In this document: piece by piece, positions 28,942-37,116 of the stretch
Numbering within the stretch: the stretch's first letter is position 1
Layout: each line of letters begins with the position of its first letter
Assembly (NCBI GenBank): GCA_950054255.1
Contig: CATLOR010000003.1
Span: 185,816-225,891 of the forward strand
DNA from: an uncultured Rickettsiales bacterium
GTDB taxonomy: Bacteria > Pseudomonadota > Alphaproteobacteria > Micavibrionales > GCA-2720935
Direction: 5' to 3'
DNA: 40,076 nucleotides
Program-made: the position numbers and the translations under genes
The notes under the pieces: generated by a model
The model's input: the letters and a program-made list of their open reading frames with translations, nothing else
What the model was told of the DNA's origin: nothing
Database searches by the model: none

Positions 28942-30281
28942 TATAAAAAATCTCCTTTCGTAAATGTGTTGGTAATTGTGGTGAAACCATCCAGACGCAT
29001 ATCAATGGCCACTTCGTCATTGGTGATGGTGACATTCTTCACCAAAATCTCTGCAATCCTATTTCGTTCTCTTGGTTTTAATGATTTCCAAAAGCCATCA
29101 AAATCGCCGATATGCTCACGAAGCTCCCGCAAGCCAAAATCATGCGGACATTCATCACTGGATTGAAGTTTGGCATGTGTTTGAGTGATAACCTCAGGGC
29201 TTTCTATAAATTTGCGGACATGCCCAACCACCAGCGCATCAATCTCTGCGGCTGGAACAGGGCCAACCTTGCAGGCCTCATAGCCCCTGTGTATGGCGCT
29301 GGTGGGGGTATAATAACGGTAGATGCGGCGATCTTTTTTGGTAAAGGTTGGTGTCATCGCACTGTCACAACAGCCACATCGCACCATGCCGCGCAAAAGA
29401 GAGGGATTTGTGTTCTTGTTGTGATTGCCTCGTTTCACACGATCCTGTGACAAAATGGCGTGGGCTTCGTCCCATAGTTCTTGAGAAATAATCGCATCAT
29501 GCTGCCCTGGATAGATTTTATCCTTATGGACAATCTGGCCGAGATAGAGTGGATTATTCAAAATCCGATAGAGATACTGCCGGTTAAACTTACGACCACC
29601 GCGTAAATTGCCCGTACCGCTTTCATACATCTTCGTGCGATAGCCTTTAAGGTCGAGCTCTTTGATAATTTGCCCGATTGATTTGATCTGTACATAGCGT
29701 TTGAAAATATGCTCCACCAGCGCTGCTTCTTCCGGCACAATAACCAGCTTGCGATCCACCGAGTTATAGCCCAGCGGTAATGCACCGCCCATGAAGATAC
29801 CTTTTTGTTTGGAGGCGGCAAACTTATCGCGAATGCGTTCGCCAATAACTTCACGCTCAAACTGGGCAAAGCTGAACAAAATGTTCAGCGTTAATCGTCC
29901 CATGGAATCTTTGGTGTTAAAGTGCTGAGTGACGGATACAAAGCTCACATCATGCTCATCAAAAATCTGCACCATCTGTGCAAAGTCCGCCAATGAGCGT
30001 GAAAGGCGGTCAATCTTATAAACCACCACCACGTCGATTTTTTTAGCCTTAATATCCTCAATCAATCGCTTTAAGGCGGGGCGGTCCATATTCCCACCCG
30101 TGAAACCGCCGTCATCATATCGCGTTGGGAGTACCTCCCAGCCTTCATGGCGCTGGGACTGGATATAACTTTCACCCGCATCACGTTGGGCATCCAGCGT
30201 GTTATATTGCTGCTCAAGTCCTTCTTCGGTGGATTTACGCGTATAAACCGCGCAGCGAATAACCTTTTTCTTTTCCATCAT
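28941..30281 (-). CDS. Large serine recombinase (probable prophage integrase)
   Basis: A 446-residue site-specific recombinase from ATG 30281, which overlaps the DUF2924 stop as ATGA; an open frame extends to 30326. Resolvase domain, residues about 8-155: VYTRKST with catalytic Ser17, DDGGFTGGNMDRPALKRLI, VVVYKIDRLSRSLADF, and NILFSFAQFEREVIGERIRD. The recombinase domain follows at about 165-280 (GGALPLGYNSVDRKL, YRILNNPLYLGQIVHKDKIY). A zinc ribbon with MVRCGCCDSAMTPTF lies near 295. The DUF2924-recombinase-accessory order is a recurring module. It most likely integrates and excises this element, though such enzymes also occur in transposon-like islands. Confidence 0.9.
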   Translation of the reverse strand: MMEKKKVIRCAVYTRKSTEEGLEQQYNTLDAQRDAGESYIQSQRHEGWEVLPTRYDDGGFTGGNMDRPALKRLIEDIKAKKIDVVVVYKIDRLSRSLADFAQMVQIFDEHDVSFVSVTQHFNTKDSMGRLTLNILFSFAQFEREVIGERIRDKFAASKQKGIFMGGALPLGYNSVDRKLVIVPEEAALVEHIFKRYVQIKSIGQIIKELDLKGYRTKMYESGTGNLRGGRKFNRQYLYRILNNPLYLGQIVHKDKIYPGQHDAIISQELWDEAHAILSQDRVKRGNHNKNTNPSLLRGMVRCGCCDSAMTPTFTKKDRRIYRYYTPTSAIHRGYEACKVGPVPAAEIDALVVGHVRKFIESPEVITQTHAKLQSSDECPHDFGLRELREHIGDFDGFWKSLKPRERNRIAEILVKNVTITNDEVAIDMRLDGFTTITNTFTKGDFL

Positions 30282-30709
30282 GCATGCCCCCGTGCAATCA
30301 GGCCAAAGAACAAATTGCCATTCCAATTTGTGCCAGTGATGCGTTTGGCGATGGCGCTGAGGCTTTTATAGGTTTTGCCCTGATACTCATAGCCTTTTGA
30401 AAGAACAGTGACATAATGCTCTTCACCGTCATATTCCCGCATCAGGCGTGTGCCAACCACGGGTTTCATGGCTTTGCGTTTACGCTTCTTTTTTACGCCA
30501 TTACCGTAATCCATCAGCAAATTGATGACCTCTTGCGTCAGGCCGCCATATTCTAATTCTTGCATGCGGTAGGCGAGTTTATTGACCAGCGTGAGCTTAT
30601 TAAAATGTGGGGCGGGCGTGTTATAATAGCTTTGCCAGAGCTCTTTGAGATGTGCCATCGGCATATAATTCAACTCGGCAATATCTCGTTCTAAGATGTT
30701 GTTTTGCAT
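30278..30709 (-). CDS. DUF2924-family protein
   Basis: A 143-residue basic protein from ATG 30709, which has GAAGGG about 7 bases upstream. The frame is open to 30850, but the extra N-terminus contains poor protein sequence. The DUF2924 pattern is visible: LNYMPMAHLKELWQSYYNTP, LTLVNKLAYRMQELEYGGLT near 40-60, basic KKKRKRKAMKPVVGTRLMRE, then YVTVLSKGYEYQGKTYKSLS and AIAKRITGTNWNGNLFFGL. The last segment is typical of the family, which almost always precedes a serine recombinase. It may bind DNA and help recombination; this is inferred. It overlaps the recombinase gene by 4 bases. Confidence 0.87.
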   Translation of the reverse strand: MQNNILERDIAELNYMPMAHLKELWQSYYNTPAPHFNKLTLVNKLAYRMQELEYGGLTQEVINLLMDYGNGVKKKRKRKAMKPVVGTRLMREYDGEEHYVTVLSKGYEYQGKTYKSLSAIAKRITGTNWNGNLFFGLIARGHA

Positions 30710-30781
30710 TATTTTTCCCTTCGTTTTTAGACATGAATGCTTCGCTTCGGCACTTAGTCCAGCGAAAACTCTCTGTTTCTT

Positions 30782-30812
30782 CAGGTCTGCAAAGGATTTG
30801 AAAAACGACGAT
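30782..30812 (-). promoter_or_regulatory. Bipartite TCGTC-N17-CAGACC element (copy c)
   Basis: CGTC at 30810-30807 and CAGACC at 30789-30784 with 17 bases between, 75 bases upstream of the DUF2924 start. It would drive or control the recombinase module. The longer leader contains a small inverted repeat (TTCGCTTCGG region). Confidence 0.55.
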
Positions 30813-30912
30813 AAAAAATAAAACTTTTCGAAAGTTTTTTTGATGGGCAATTATTCTTTCGAACTGCAAAAAATTCTGATGCGCTGAAAGCCTTGAAAAA
30901 CCTCACTTCATG

Positions 30913-30949
30913 ACCTGTTGGTCGTTTGCAAAGTAGCCGACAGGTTTTT
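30913..30949 (+). terminator. Plus-strand terminator-like hairpin
   Basis: ACCTGTTGG (30913-30921) pairs with CCGACAGGT (30937-30945) with one G-T pair, followed by TTTTT. There is no plus-strand gene just upstream, so it may end an antisense transcript or shield the host tRNA side. Confidence 0.5.
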
Positions 30950-31061
30950 AGACGGATGGGGGTGTTTTGAGGGTATAAAGCCTGTTTTCATGAAAATGAT
31001 GGCTTCTGCTTGTGAACAGGTCACGCCCGAAAACGGCCCAGAAACTGGGGTTTTAGGCATT

Positions 31062-31094
31062 AAAAAACCGCTCATAACTTGCGTTAGAACGGTT
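31062..31094 (-). terminator. Terminator of the initiator tRNA gene
   Basis: On the minus strand GAACCGTTC-type arm AACCGTTC (31094-31087) pairs with GAGCGGTT (31073-31066), including one T-G pair, followed by TTTT. It lies just downstream of the tRNA. Confidence 0.7.
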
Positions 31095-31108
31095 CGTAAT
31101 TAGTAAAT

Positions 31109-31185
<77 letters not shown>

Positions 31186-31224
31186 ATAAGATAATATTCG
31201 ATAAAACATCATCGAAGAGAGGTA

Positions 31225-31253
31225 GTTATAGCGTCTTTCAAATTGAAACTCAA
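31225..31253 (-). promoter_or_regulatory. Sigma-70 promoter of the initiator tRNA
   Basis: TTGAGT (31253-31248) and TATAAC (31230-31225), 17 bases apart, with a start of transcription expected near 31218, about 33 bases before the tRNA. Confidence 0.6.
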
Positions 31254-31262
31254 GTATAAAGT

Positions 31263-31589
31263 TTAATTATATGGCTCTACTTCAACAATAACTGTTTGCG
31301 CGCGCGCCATTAAGTGCGCTTTATGTCGGCACAAAAGTAATAGAATAGAAATTAGTGTACAGAAAAATAAATTGGTCGCAGATGAAACAATCAAAAACAA
31401 ATCTCCCACATGGAACCATGTATAGCCCGTTGCTAAAAAGTTAGAAAAAGACCACAAATACCATGAGAAAAGAGAAACCCTTTCTGACTTTTCTGGGTTC
31501 TTGATGATCGAGATTACTTGAGGAACATACCCAATCAATGTCATGAACACAACAACAGGATATAAAAAGACAAAGACGTTTTCGACCAT
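31263..31589 (-). CDS. PQ-loop (SemiSWEET-like) membrane protein
   Basis: A 108-residue protein with three membrane segments: about 5-22 (VFLYPVVVFMTLIGYVP), 42-58 (WYLWSFSNFLATGYTWF) and 64-86 (FLIVSSATNLFFCTLISILL). The motif GYVPQVISIIKNPEKSERVS carries the Pro-Gln of PQ-loop proteins at the first segment. A three-helix bundle of this length forms a dimer in SemiSWEET sugar carriers; the substrate here is unknown. GAGGGGGCT stands directly before the ATG. The gene ends 78 bases before the tRNA and its 3' side covers the tRNA promoter region. Confidence 0.72.
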   Translation of the reverse strand: MVENVFVFLYPVVVFMTLIGYVPQVISIIKNPEKSERVSLFSWYLWSFSNFLATGYTWFHVGDLFLIVSSATNLFFCTLISILLLLCRHKAHLMARAQTVIVEVEPYN

Positions 31590-31649
31590 AGCCCCCTCAT
31601 AGAATATATATTTATATCTGTATTCTAAATAAAAGCACTTAAGTTATGG

Positions 31650-33395
31650 TTAATGTTTTAGACATTGCTTAACAAAATTATAAGCACTTACTTGCGATGA
31701 TAAAACACCGTGAGAGCGATGTGCCAAACTATAATATAAAGTAGGGTCTTTTTTTGAGAAACCATAGTAAGGCATATAGTCTTCTGTTGTCACTCTTACC
31801 CCAGCACGCCCACCAGTAATTTCTAAATTACTCGCTAGTTTAGGAAAATGTTGAGCTAAAAAATCTAGATTAGATTGATCATCCTCAATTCGGTGCTGAT
31901 TATCCTTACTTCCTCTATCATAGGTTGCTCCCGTCACAAGAGTTTCTGTATCCAAAACGCTTAAATATCCACCAAAACATAAATTAACATTTAAGGCTTG
32001 TGCAATCTTTGGTGATTTCAAATAAGTGACCTGTCCTCTAATCGGTTTTAAAGTAGGGATATCTAGCTCTGCTACTTTCACACCATCAATGCCTGATGCA
32101 AGAACAAGGTGGTCATAGCCTACAAATACATCACCATTCCTTGCGTGTAACCTGTATTCCCCCTCTACTTTTTCCCACATATCAATTGTTGTATTCATAT
32201 AACATTTTATATTTAACAACATTGCTTGAACCAGCTTTTGAGGACTTATCTTTGCCGCGCATGGCATATACACGCTTTCATATGGAACATCGACGCCAGC
32301 AATGTCCGTTGCCTCTTCTGATGATATTATTCTAAGTAACACATCGGGCCAACCTGCATTTAGAACTATTTTTTCAAATCTGTTTCTCTTCTTCTCATCA
32401 GATAGAATATGAATACTGCCACATGGGTCATAGCCAATATCATGTTCTGCTTGAAGCTCTCTAAAAAGATTTCTCGCATAAGAGAGCGCTCCAGCATAAA
32501 ATTTATTTTTCCATTGCTGTGTCGGTGTTAATGCCGGATTAAGAAGCCCTAATAAGTTTCCTGAAGCATGAGATGCCACCTCAGATTCTTTTTCAAAAAC
32601 ATCCACATCAATTGCATATTGTTTTAAATGATACGCCATAGACGCCCCTGCCAGACCTGCTCCTATAACGGCAACTTTTTTAGGACGCTTTAAAATATTG
32701 GGGGTAGCACATACATCACCTACATAAACCCCTTTTATACGTTCACGCTTACGACCAAATCCTTTTTCTTTTTCAATATTAAACCCTTTATTCTCAAGAC
32801 CACGCCTTACAAAACCAGCGGCAGTGAATGTCGCAAAATTTGTCCCTTTTACACTTAAACGAGCCATATGATCCATCACGGCATCAGACCACATTTCTGG
32901 ATTTTTAGAAGGGTCAAAACCGTCTAAAAACCAACAATCCACCGAGTGATCCATTGCCTCCAAAGCACTAATAACATCATCATATATAAATGTCACAGAA
33001 ATCTCTGGCATCACATCAAAAGCATGCACGGCTGGAACTGGTAACGGGTAGTTTTTAAAAAAAAGAGATAAAGCGTTTGAAAAATGCTCTTTCCATGGCG
33101 ATAACGCCTGCTCAACTTGTTTTTGCGTTAAAGGATATTTTTCAATTGAAATTAAGTTTAACTTTTTACATTTACCTTTTGATTTTAAAAACAAATCAAT
33201 CGCCAAGACTATATTCAACCCCGTACCAAGACCTAATTCGCAAATAGTAAAACGCTCTTTATCTTGCCATGCTTGGGGCAAATTATTTCCTTCAAAGAAG
33301 TTATAAAGGCTTTCTCCAAGCCCATCCTCTTTCGAAAAATAGATATCGTCGAAAATAGTCGATTTCGGTGTTTTACTTGAAGGATCTATAATCAT
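31650..33395 (-). CDS. mnmC: Bifunctional tRNA mnm5U34 biosynthesis protein MnmC
   Basis: A 581-residue enzyme that finishes the 5-methylaminomethyl-uridine modification at tRNA position 34. The N-terminal methyltransferase (about 1-225) has FTICELGLGTGLNIVLAIDL and VDCWFLDGFDPSKNPEMWSD, then TFTAAGFVRRGLENKGF. The C-terminal FAD oxidase (about 240-580) begins with the dinucleotide site VAVIGAGLAGASMAYHL and contains VASHASGNLLGLLNPALTPT, LASGIDGV, and the late GGRAGVRVTTEDYMPYYG. Both halves are full length. ATG 33395 has AAAGG 7 bases upstream; ATG 33401 is closer to that site and less likely. The promoter of the divergent nucleotidyltransferase overlaps its first codons. Confidence 0.93.
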   Translation of the reverse strand: MIIDPSSKTPKSTIFDDIYFSKEDGLGESLYNFFEGNNLPQAWQDKERFTICELGLGTGLNIVLAIDLFLKSKGKCKKLNLISIEKYPLTQKQVEQALSPWKEHFSNALSLFFKNYPLPVPAVHAFDVMPEISVTFIYDDVISALEAMDHSVDCWFLDGFDPSKNPEMWSDAVMDHMARLSVKGTNFATFTAAGFVRRGLENKGFNIEKEKGFGRKRERIKGVYVGDVCATPNILKRPKKVAVIGAGLAGASMAYHLKQYAIDVDVFEKESEVASHASGNLLGLLNPALTPTQQWKNKFYAGALSYARNLFRELQAEHDIGYDPCGSIHILSDEKKRNRFEKIVLNAGWPDVLLRIISSEEATDIAGVDVPYESVYMPCAAKISPQKLVQAMLLNIKCYMNTTIDMWEKVEGEYRLHARNGDVFVGYDHLVLASGIDGVKVAELDIPTLKPIRGQVTYLKSPKIAQALNVNLCFGGYLSVLDTETLVTGATYDRGSKDNQHRIEDDQSNLDFLAQHFPKLASNLEITGGRAGVRVTTEDYMPYYGFSKKDPTLYYSLAHRSHGVLSSQVSAYNFVKQCLKH

Positions 33396-33423
33396 TGTCA
33401 TACCTTTGTTATACTGATATAAA
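33395..33423 (+). promoter_or_regulatory. Sigma-70 promoter inside the mnmC start region
   Basis: TTGTCA (33395-33400) and TATAAA (33418-33423) with 17-base spacing, facing the plus-strand nucleotidyltransferase gene. It lies at the first codons of mnmC, so the two divergent genes compete or are co-regulated. Confidence 0.65.
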
Positions 33424-33469
33424 AAAGATCTTAAAAGAAAAACTTACGATAAAGAAAGATTTCAACGCG

Positions 33470-33994
33470 ATGTTTTCACAAGACCGTATTCTCTCACCTC
33501 TAGAATTAGCCGCTCTGATCAAAGAACAAAAAGAAAATGGAAAACGTGTTGTCTTCACAAATGGTATTTTTGATTTTGTCCATAAAGGACATGTCACATA
33601 TCTTGAAAAAGCACGCGCCCTTGGTGATATGATGGTCATTGCTATTAATAGCGACACCTCAACAAAGCGTGTCAAAGGACCAGAGCGCCCGATCAATGCA
33701 GAGAGAGATCGTGCGTTCATTCTTGCAAGCCTTAGATGTATTGACTATGTCACTATCTTTGAAGAAGACACACCAGAGCAGATTATTGACCTTTTAAAGC
33801 CCTCTATCCACGTAAAAGGTGGTGATTACGATCCAGAAACAATGCCTGAAACACCAACAGTGCGCAAAAACGGTGGTGAGGTCGTTATTATTCCTCTCGT
33901 TGATGGATACTCAAACTCAAGCCAATACAAACGTATTAAAGAAATGTCTGCACCTGCCGGTGAGCGTGCGGCACACATTTCCAAACGTGATTAA
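33470..33994 (+). CDS. Stand-alone RfaE2-type nucleotidyltransferase
   Basis: A 174-residue enzyme of the heptose-1-phosphate adenylyltransferase type (the second domain of HldE). The HxGH nucleotide site is in RVVFTNGIFDFVHKGHVTYL (about residues 24-43), then GDMMVIAINSDTSTKRVKGP and PINAERDRAFILASLRCIDY, DTPEQIIDLLKPSIHVKGGD, and GGEVVIIPLVDGYSNSS near the end. It would activate heptose for lipopolysaccharide, a role known for the family. The frame is open from 33395, but ATG 33470 fits the promoter at 33395-33423 and the usual protein start. The kinase domain is absent here and may be encoded elsewhere. Confidence 0.82.
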   Translation: MFSQDRILSPLELAALIKEQKENGKRVVFTNGIFDFVHKGHVTYLEKARALGDMMVIAINSDTSTKRVKGPERPINAERDRAFILASLRCIDYVTIFEEDTPEQIIDLLKPSIHVKGGDYDPETMPETPTVRKNGGEVVIIPLVDGYSNSSQYKRIKEMSAPAGERAAHISKRD

Positions 33995-35253
33995 ACAGCT
34001 TTATGCTCATATTCCTCTATAGCTTCCTTGAATTTTTCAAGAGCAAAGTCTATTTCTTCTCGTGTGATTGTTAAAGGCGGTGCAAAGCGAACAACTGTTT
34101 CATGCGTTTCCTTAACTAAGACTCCTTTTTCTTTTAACATCTCACAGATAACACGCGCAGATGCTTTACTTGGATCAAAGTCAACACCGACCCATAAGCC
34201 CGCTCCGCGAACCTCTTTAATCATTGGTGTTTCAATTTTTCCAAGTTCAGCGATTAAATAATCACCTTGTTTTTTGCTTTTTTCTGATAATTTTTCTTCT
34301 TTCAAAATATCAATCGCCTCAATCCCCACTGCGGCAGCAATTGGATTTCCGCCAAAAGTTGACCCGTGTGAACCAGGCTCAAACAACTCCAAAACATCTC
34401 TACGTGCTAAGAAGGCAGAAACAGGATAAATACCGCCACCAAGAGCTTTCCCTAAAATTAAGCCATCTGGCTTCTCAATCTCATGTTGGAAAGCAAAGTC
34501 TTTTCCTGTACGCCCTAAACCAGCTTGAATTTCATCTAAAATCAAAAGAACATTATGTTTCTTACATAATTTTTGAACCTCTTTTAACCAGCCTTTTTCG
34601 GGAATAATAATTCCTGCTTCACCTTGCATTGGTTCTGTTAAATACGCACAGACATTCGGATCACTTAAAGCTGTTTCTAATGTTTGTATATCTCCAAAGG
34701 GAACAATCTCAAACCCTGTATCAAATGGACCAAAATCTTGCTTATATTCAGCATCAGAAGAAAAACCAACAATCGTTGTTGTACGCCCATGAAAATTTCC
34801 TGAGCTAACCAAAATCTTTGCTTTATTATCCGCAATTTTTTTAACACGATACCCCCAACGGCGCGCCGCTTTAATCGCTGTTTCAACAGCCTCAGCACCA
34901 GTATTCATTGGAAGCATCATATCCATGCCAGAAAACTCGCATAACTTCTCTGCAAATACGCCTAGTCTATCATTATAAAAAGCACGAGAAGGAACATCTA
35001 AACGGTCTAATTGATCTTTGACAACTTGAACAAGGCGTTGATTTGAATGCCCAGCACTCACAGCGCTATAGGCACTTAAGAAATCCAAATACTCATTTCC
35101 CTCAGTATCCCAAAGCTTCGACCCAGCCCCTCGTGATAAGATAACCGGAATGGGCTTATAATTTTGCGCCATATATTTTTCTTCACGCGCAATCATTGGG
35201 TTTGTTTCTTTAGAGCCGCCTTTGAATATTTTCTTAATGACCGATAAAACCAT
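33991..35253 (-). CDS. rocD: Ornithine aminotransferase
   Basis: A 420-residue PLP-dependent class III aminotransferase converting ornithine and 2-oxoglutarate to glutamate semialdehyde. Landmarks: PIPVILSRGAGSKLWDTEGN, LDFLSAYSAVSAGHSNQRLV, DVPSRAFYNDRLGVFAEKLC, NTGAEAVETAIKAARRWGYR, SGNFHGRTTTIVGFSS, and LILDEIQAGLGRTGKDFAF, then PLP Lys in PDGLILGKALGGGIYPVSAF and GSHGSTFGGNPIAAAVG. The SRAFYNDR and AEAVETA pattern favour ornithine over acetylornithine transaminases. AGGAAGG lies 7 bases before ATG 35253. Its last bases overlap the convergent nucleotidyltransferase stop region. Confidence 0.9.
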   Translation of the reverse strand: MVLSVIKKIFKGGSKETNPMIAREEKYMAQNYKPIPVILSRGAGSKLWDTEGNEYLDFLSAYSAVSAGHSNQRLVQVVKDQLDRLDVPSRAFYNDRLGVFAEKLCEFSGMDMMLPMNTGAEAVETAIKAARRWGYRVKKIADNKAKILVSSGNFHGRTTTIVGFSSDAEYKQDFGPFDTGFEIVPFGDIQTLETALSDPNVCAYLTEPMQGEAGIIIPEKGWLKEVQKLCKKHNVLLILDEIQAGLGRTGKDFAFQHEIEKPDGLILGKALGGGIYPVSAFLARRDVLELFEPGSHGSTFGGNPIAAAVGIEAIDILKEEKLSEKSKKQGDYLIAELGKIETPMIKEVRGAGLWVGVDFDPSKASARVICEMLKEKGVLVKETHETVVRFAPPLTITREEIDFALEKFKEAIEEYEHKAV

Positions 35254-35436
35254 TTCTAAACCTTCCTGATATGTTCAACGCCCTCATATTATCAGTATCA
35301 TTATTATAAACCAAAGCAAAACTCATCTATCTTCATAAAATATTCATTTTTTTATTTCATAATCCAAAATAATATTGTAATATAGCTTCTAATAATAATA
35401 AAAAATAATAACGAACAGGCGAGAGCACGAGGCCTT

Positions 35437-37038
35437 ATGGCGAAGAATACAAGACGATTATTACGTGGATGGACAATTGATAGTGAGAATGCTCAAATTC
35501 TTGATGATGGTTTCCGCGTTTCTCAAAAGAAAAATGGAGCATTCAATCTCAAATTCTTTATCGCTGATACAAGCGAATATTATGCTGAAAAAAGCCGCAG
35601 AGCGAATAAAACTGTTCGCCCAGGCTTAATAGACCCACAAAAACTTGGTGATTTACCAGATATTGATCAAGGATATAAACGTGTTCATCTTAGCCTAAAT
35701 AAATCATTTCGTACTCAACCAGCTATTTGTGTCAGCATTGATTTTGATAAAAAGGGCGTCTTATTAAAAGATACAATCAAGTTAGAAGCTGTTGAATTTG
35801 AAAACAAACGCCAACTAACAGAAAACGATGCAACGGATCTCGTTCGTAATGGTGATGAGGAAATGCGCGTTGCCCATGAACTAGCACAACGTATCGACTA
35901 TCATTGTGGTCACAGACGCTTAGAAAAAATTAATTCTTCTGCACCAGGTTCTTTCATACAAACAACTTTTTCAAATATTGCCAATGCAGCAATCACACAT
36001 TACGCGCGTGAAAATAATATTCCTTTAGTGTACCAAAATAGAAAAGCTCATATTGAGGCCTTAAATACATCAATCAGTACGAGAGAAGAAGCTTATACCG
36101 CACTTGATATTTTATTTGAGTGTGATGACTGTGAAAAAATTCAAGCCTCTTGCTACGCAAAACTCGACGATCACCGCTATAGCAATCAATCTGCTGGTAA
36201 TATCCAAAAAGGGTTTCATCATTTTGCTCGTTTTTCTTCTCCTATGCAAAGCCTGATGGATTGCTCTAATTTAATGAATGTTGCTCATTTTATAAAAACA
36301 GAAGATACCAATACATGTCCCTTTGATCAAAATGATATGGGGCATATTGCAGAGGCGACAACAGCGATCAAAGTTTCTCACCAATTAAAAGAAGCTGCTG
36401 TTAAATCTTTAGAACGCGAAAATGATGTAAGAAAAACATTTGATAATAATGATGCAGACCATCTAAGATATGATGCAAGCCTCCCTCATATTGGCTATGT
36501 CTTAAAACGTATTTTCGAACATAATGAACAAACAGGAGAAGGTCGCCCAGAGCTCACTCATGCTTGTATCGCTCGAATTGAAAAATTCAAGCACAACCCC
36601 GCTTATCTTTTGAAAATTGCGCTAATTAATAACCCTCAAAAAACAGAGGCACAGCAAGAGCTCGCCCAAGTAGCACGCAAAAAGATCTTCGATCAAGGCC
36701 TTTCAGAAGAAGCTATTCGCCTCTCAGTTGAACAAGCTGGCGATTTCGAAGCTTTCTTTATAGAAAAGAGAACTGTTGGCGCCCAAACAGTGTATCAACC
36801 TATCCTTATAAAAGATGGTGAACGTTATTCAACACCGAGGATTGCGCCTTATGACACACATAAGCTTGACCATCAATTAGCTGTCGCGCGTTCTTTTAAA
36901 GAGCTTATTAATGCTGTTGCCGATCAAACACTCTGCCTCGCTCATAAAACGGATATTGAATGGTCAAAGAAAAGTAAAAAACTCCTACAATCCAAAGTAA
37001 ACAACTCCGCCCTTCCTAAGGCTATCAATTTTTCTTAA
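35437..37038 (+). CDS. Stand-alone RNB-domain (RNase II/R-like) protein, long paralog
   Basis: A 533-residue protein whose first 290 residues match an RNB catalytic domain: RGWTIDSENAQILDDGF at 10-26, then FFIADTSEYY at 40-49, FSNIANAAITHYARENNIPL at 178-197, and ARFSSPMQSLMD at 264-275. In RNase II/R the first motif is TIDxxxARDFDDA, with four catalytic Asp. Here Asp15, Asp23 and Asp24 remain but the second Asp is Ile21, and SPIRR is SPMQS. The OB-fold and S1 RNA-binding domains of RNase II/R are missing; a helical C-terminal part of about 240 residues follows instead. So catalysis may be weak or lost. GAGG lies 4 bases before the ATG. A shorter paralog follows at 37117. Confidence 0.75.
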   Translation: MAKNTRRLLRGWTIDSENAQILDDGFRVSQKKNGAFNLKFFIADTSEYYAEKSRRANKTVRPGLIDPQKLGDLPDIDQGYKRVHLSLNKSFRTQPAICVSIDFDKKGVLLKDTIKLEAVEFENKRQLTENDATDLVRNGDEEMRVAHELAQRIDYHCGHRRLEKINSSAPGSFIQTTFSNIANAAITHYARENNIPLVYQNRKAHIEALNTSISTREEAYTALDILFECDDCEKIQASCYAKLDDHRYSNQSAGNIQKGFHHFARFSSPMQSLMDCSNLMNVAHFIKTEDTNTCPFDQNDMGHIAEATTAIKVSHQLKEAAVKSLERENDVRKTFDNNDADHLRYDASLPHIGYVLKRIFEHNEQTGEGRPELTHACIARIEKFKHNPAYLLKIALINNPQKTEAQQELAQVARKKIFDQGLSEEAIRLSVEQAGDFEAFFIEKRTVGAQTVYQPILIKDGERYSTPRIAPYDTHKLDHQLAVARSFKELINAVADQTLCLAHKTDIEWSKKSKKLLQSKVNNSALPKAINFS

Positions 37039-37116
37039 AAGCAATATGAATATTTCTTTATTTTTATGAAAAAATAGTATATATTACATAAAAAATAAAA
37101 AGAAAAATAAGATAAT

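Larger units (their letters stand above)
30710..31061. other. Intergenic boundary region, probable location of one attachment site
   Basis: About 350 bases without a convincing gene. It contains copy c of the bipartite element, a plus-strand terminator-like hairpin and runs of A/T. It lies between the first prophage gene and the terminator of the initiator tRNA. A plus-strand frame at 30918-31103 and a minus frame at 30621-30869 look like shadows. I see no obvious core repeat because only one end of the element is in the window. Confidence 0.4.

Noticed and set aside
30621..30869. 82-codon minus-strand frame before the recombinase module
   Set aside because: It overlaps DUF2924 in another frame and covers the control element; no family pattern.
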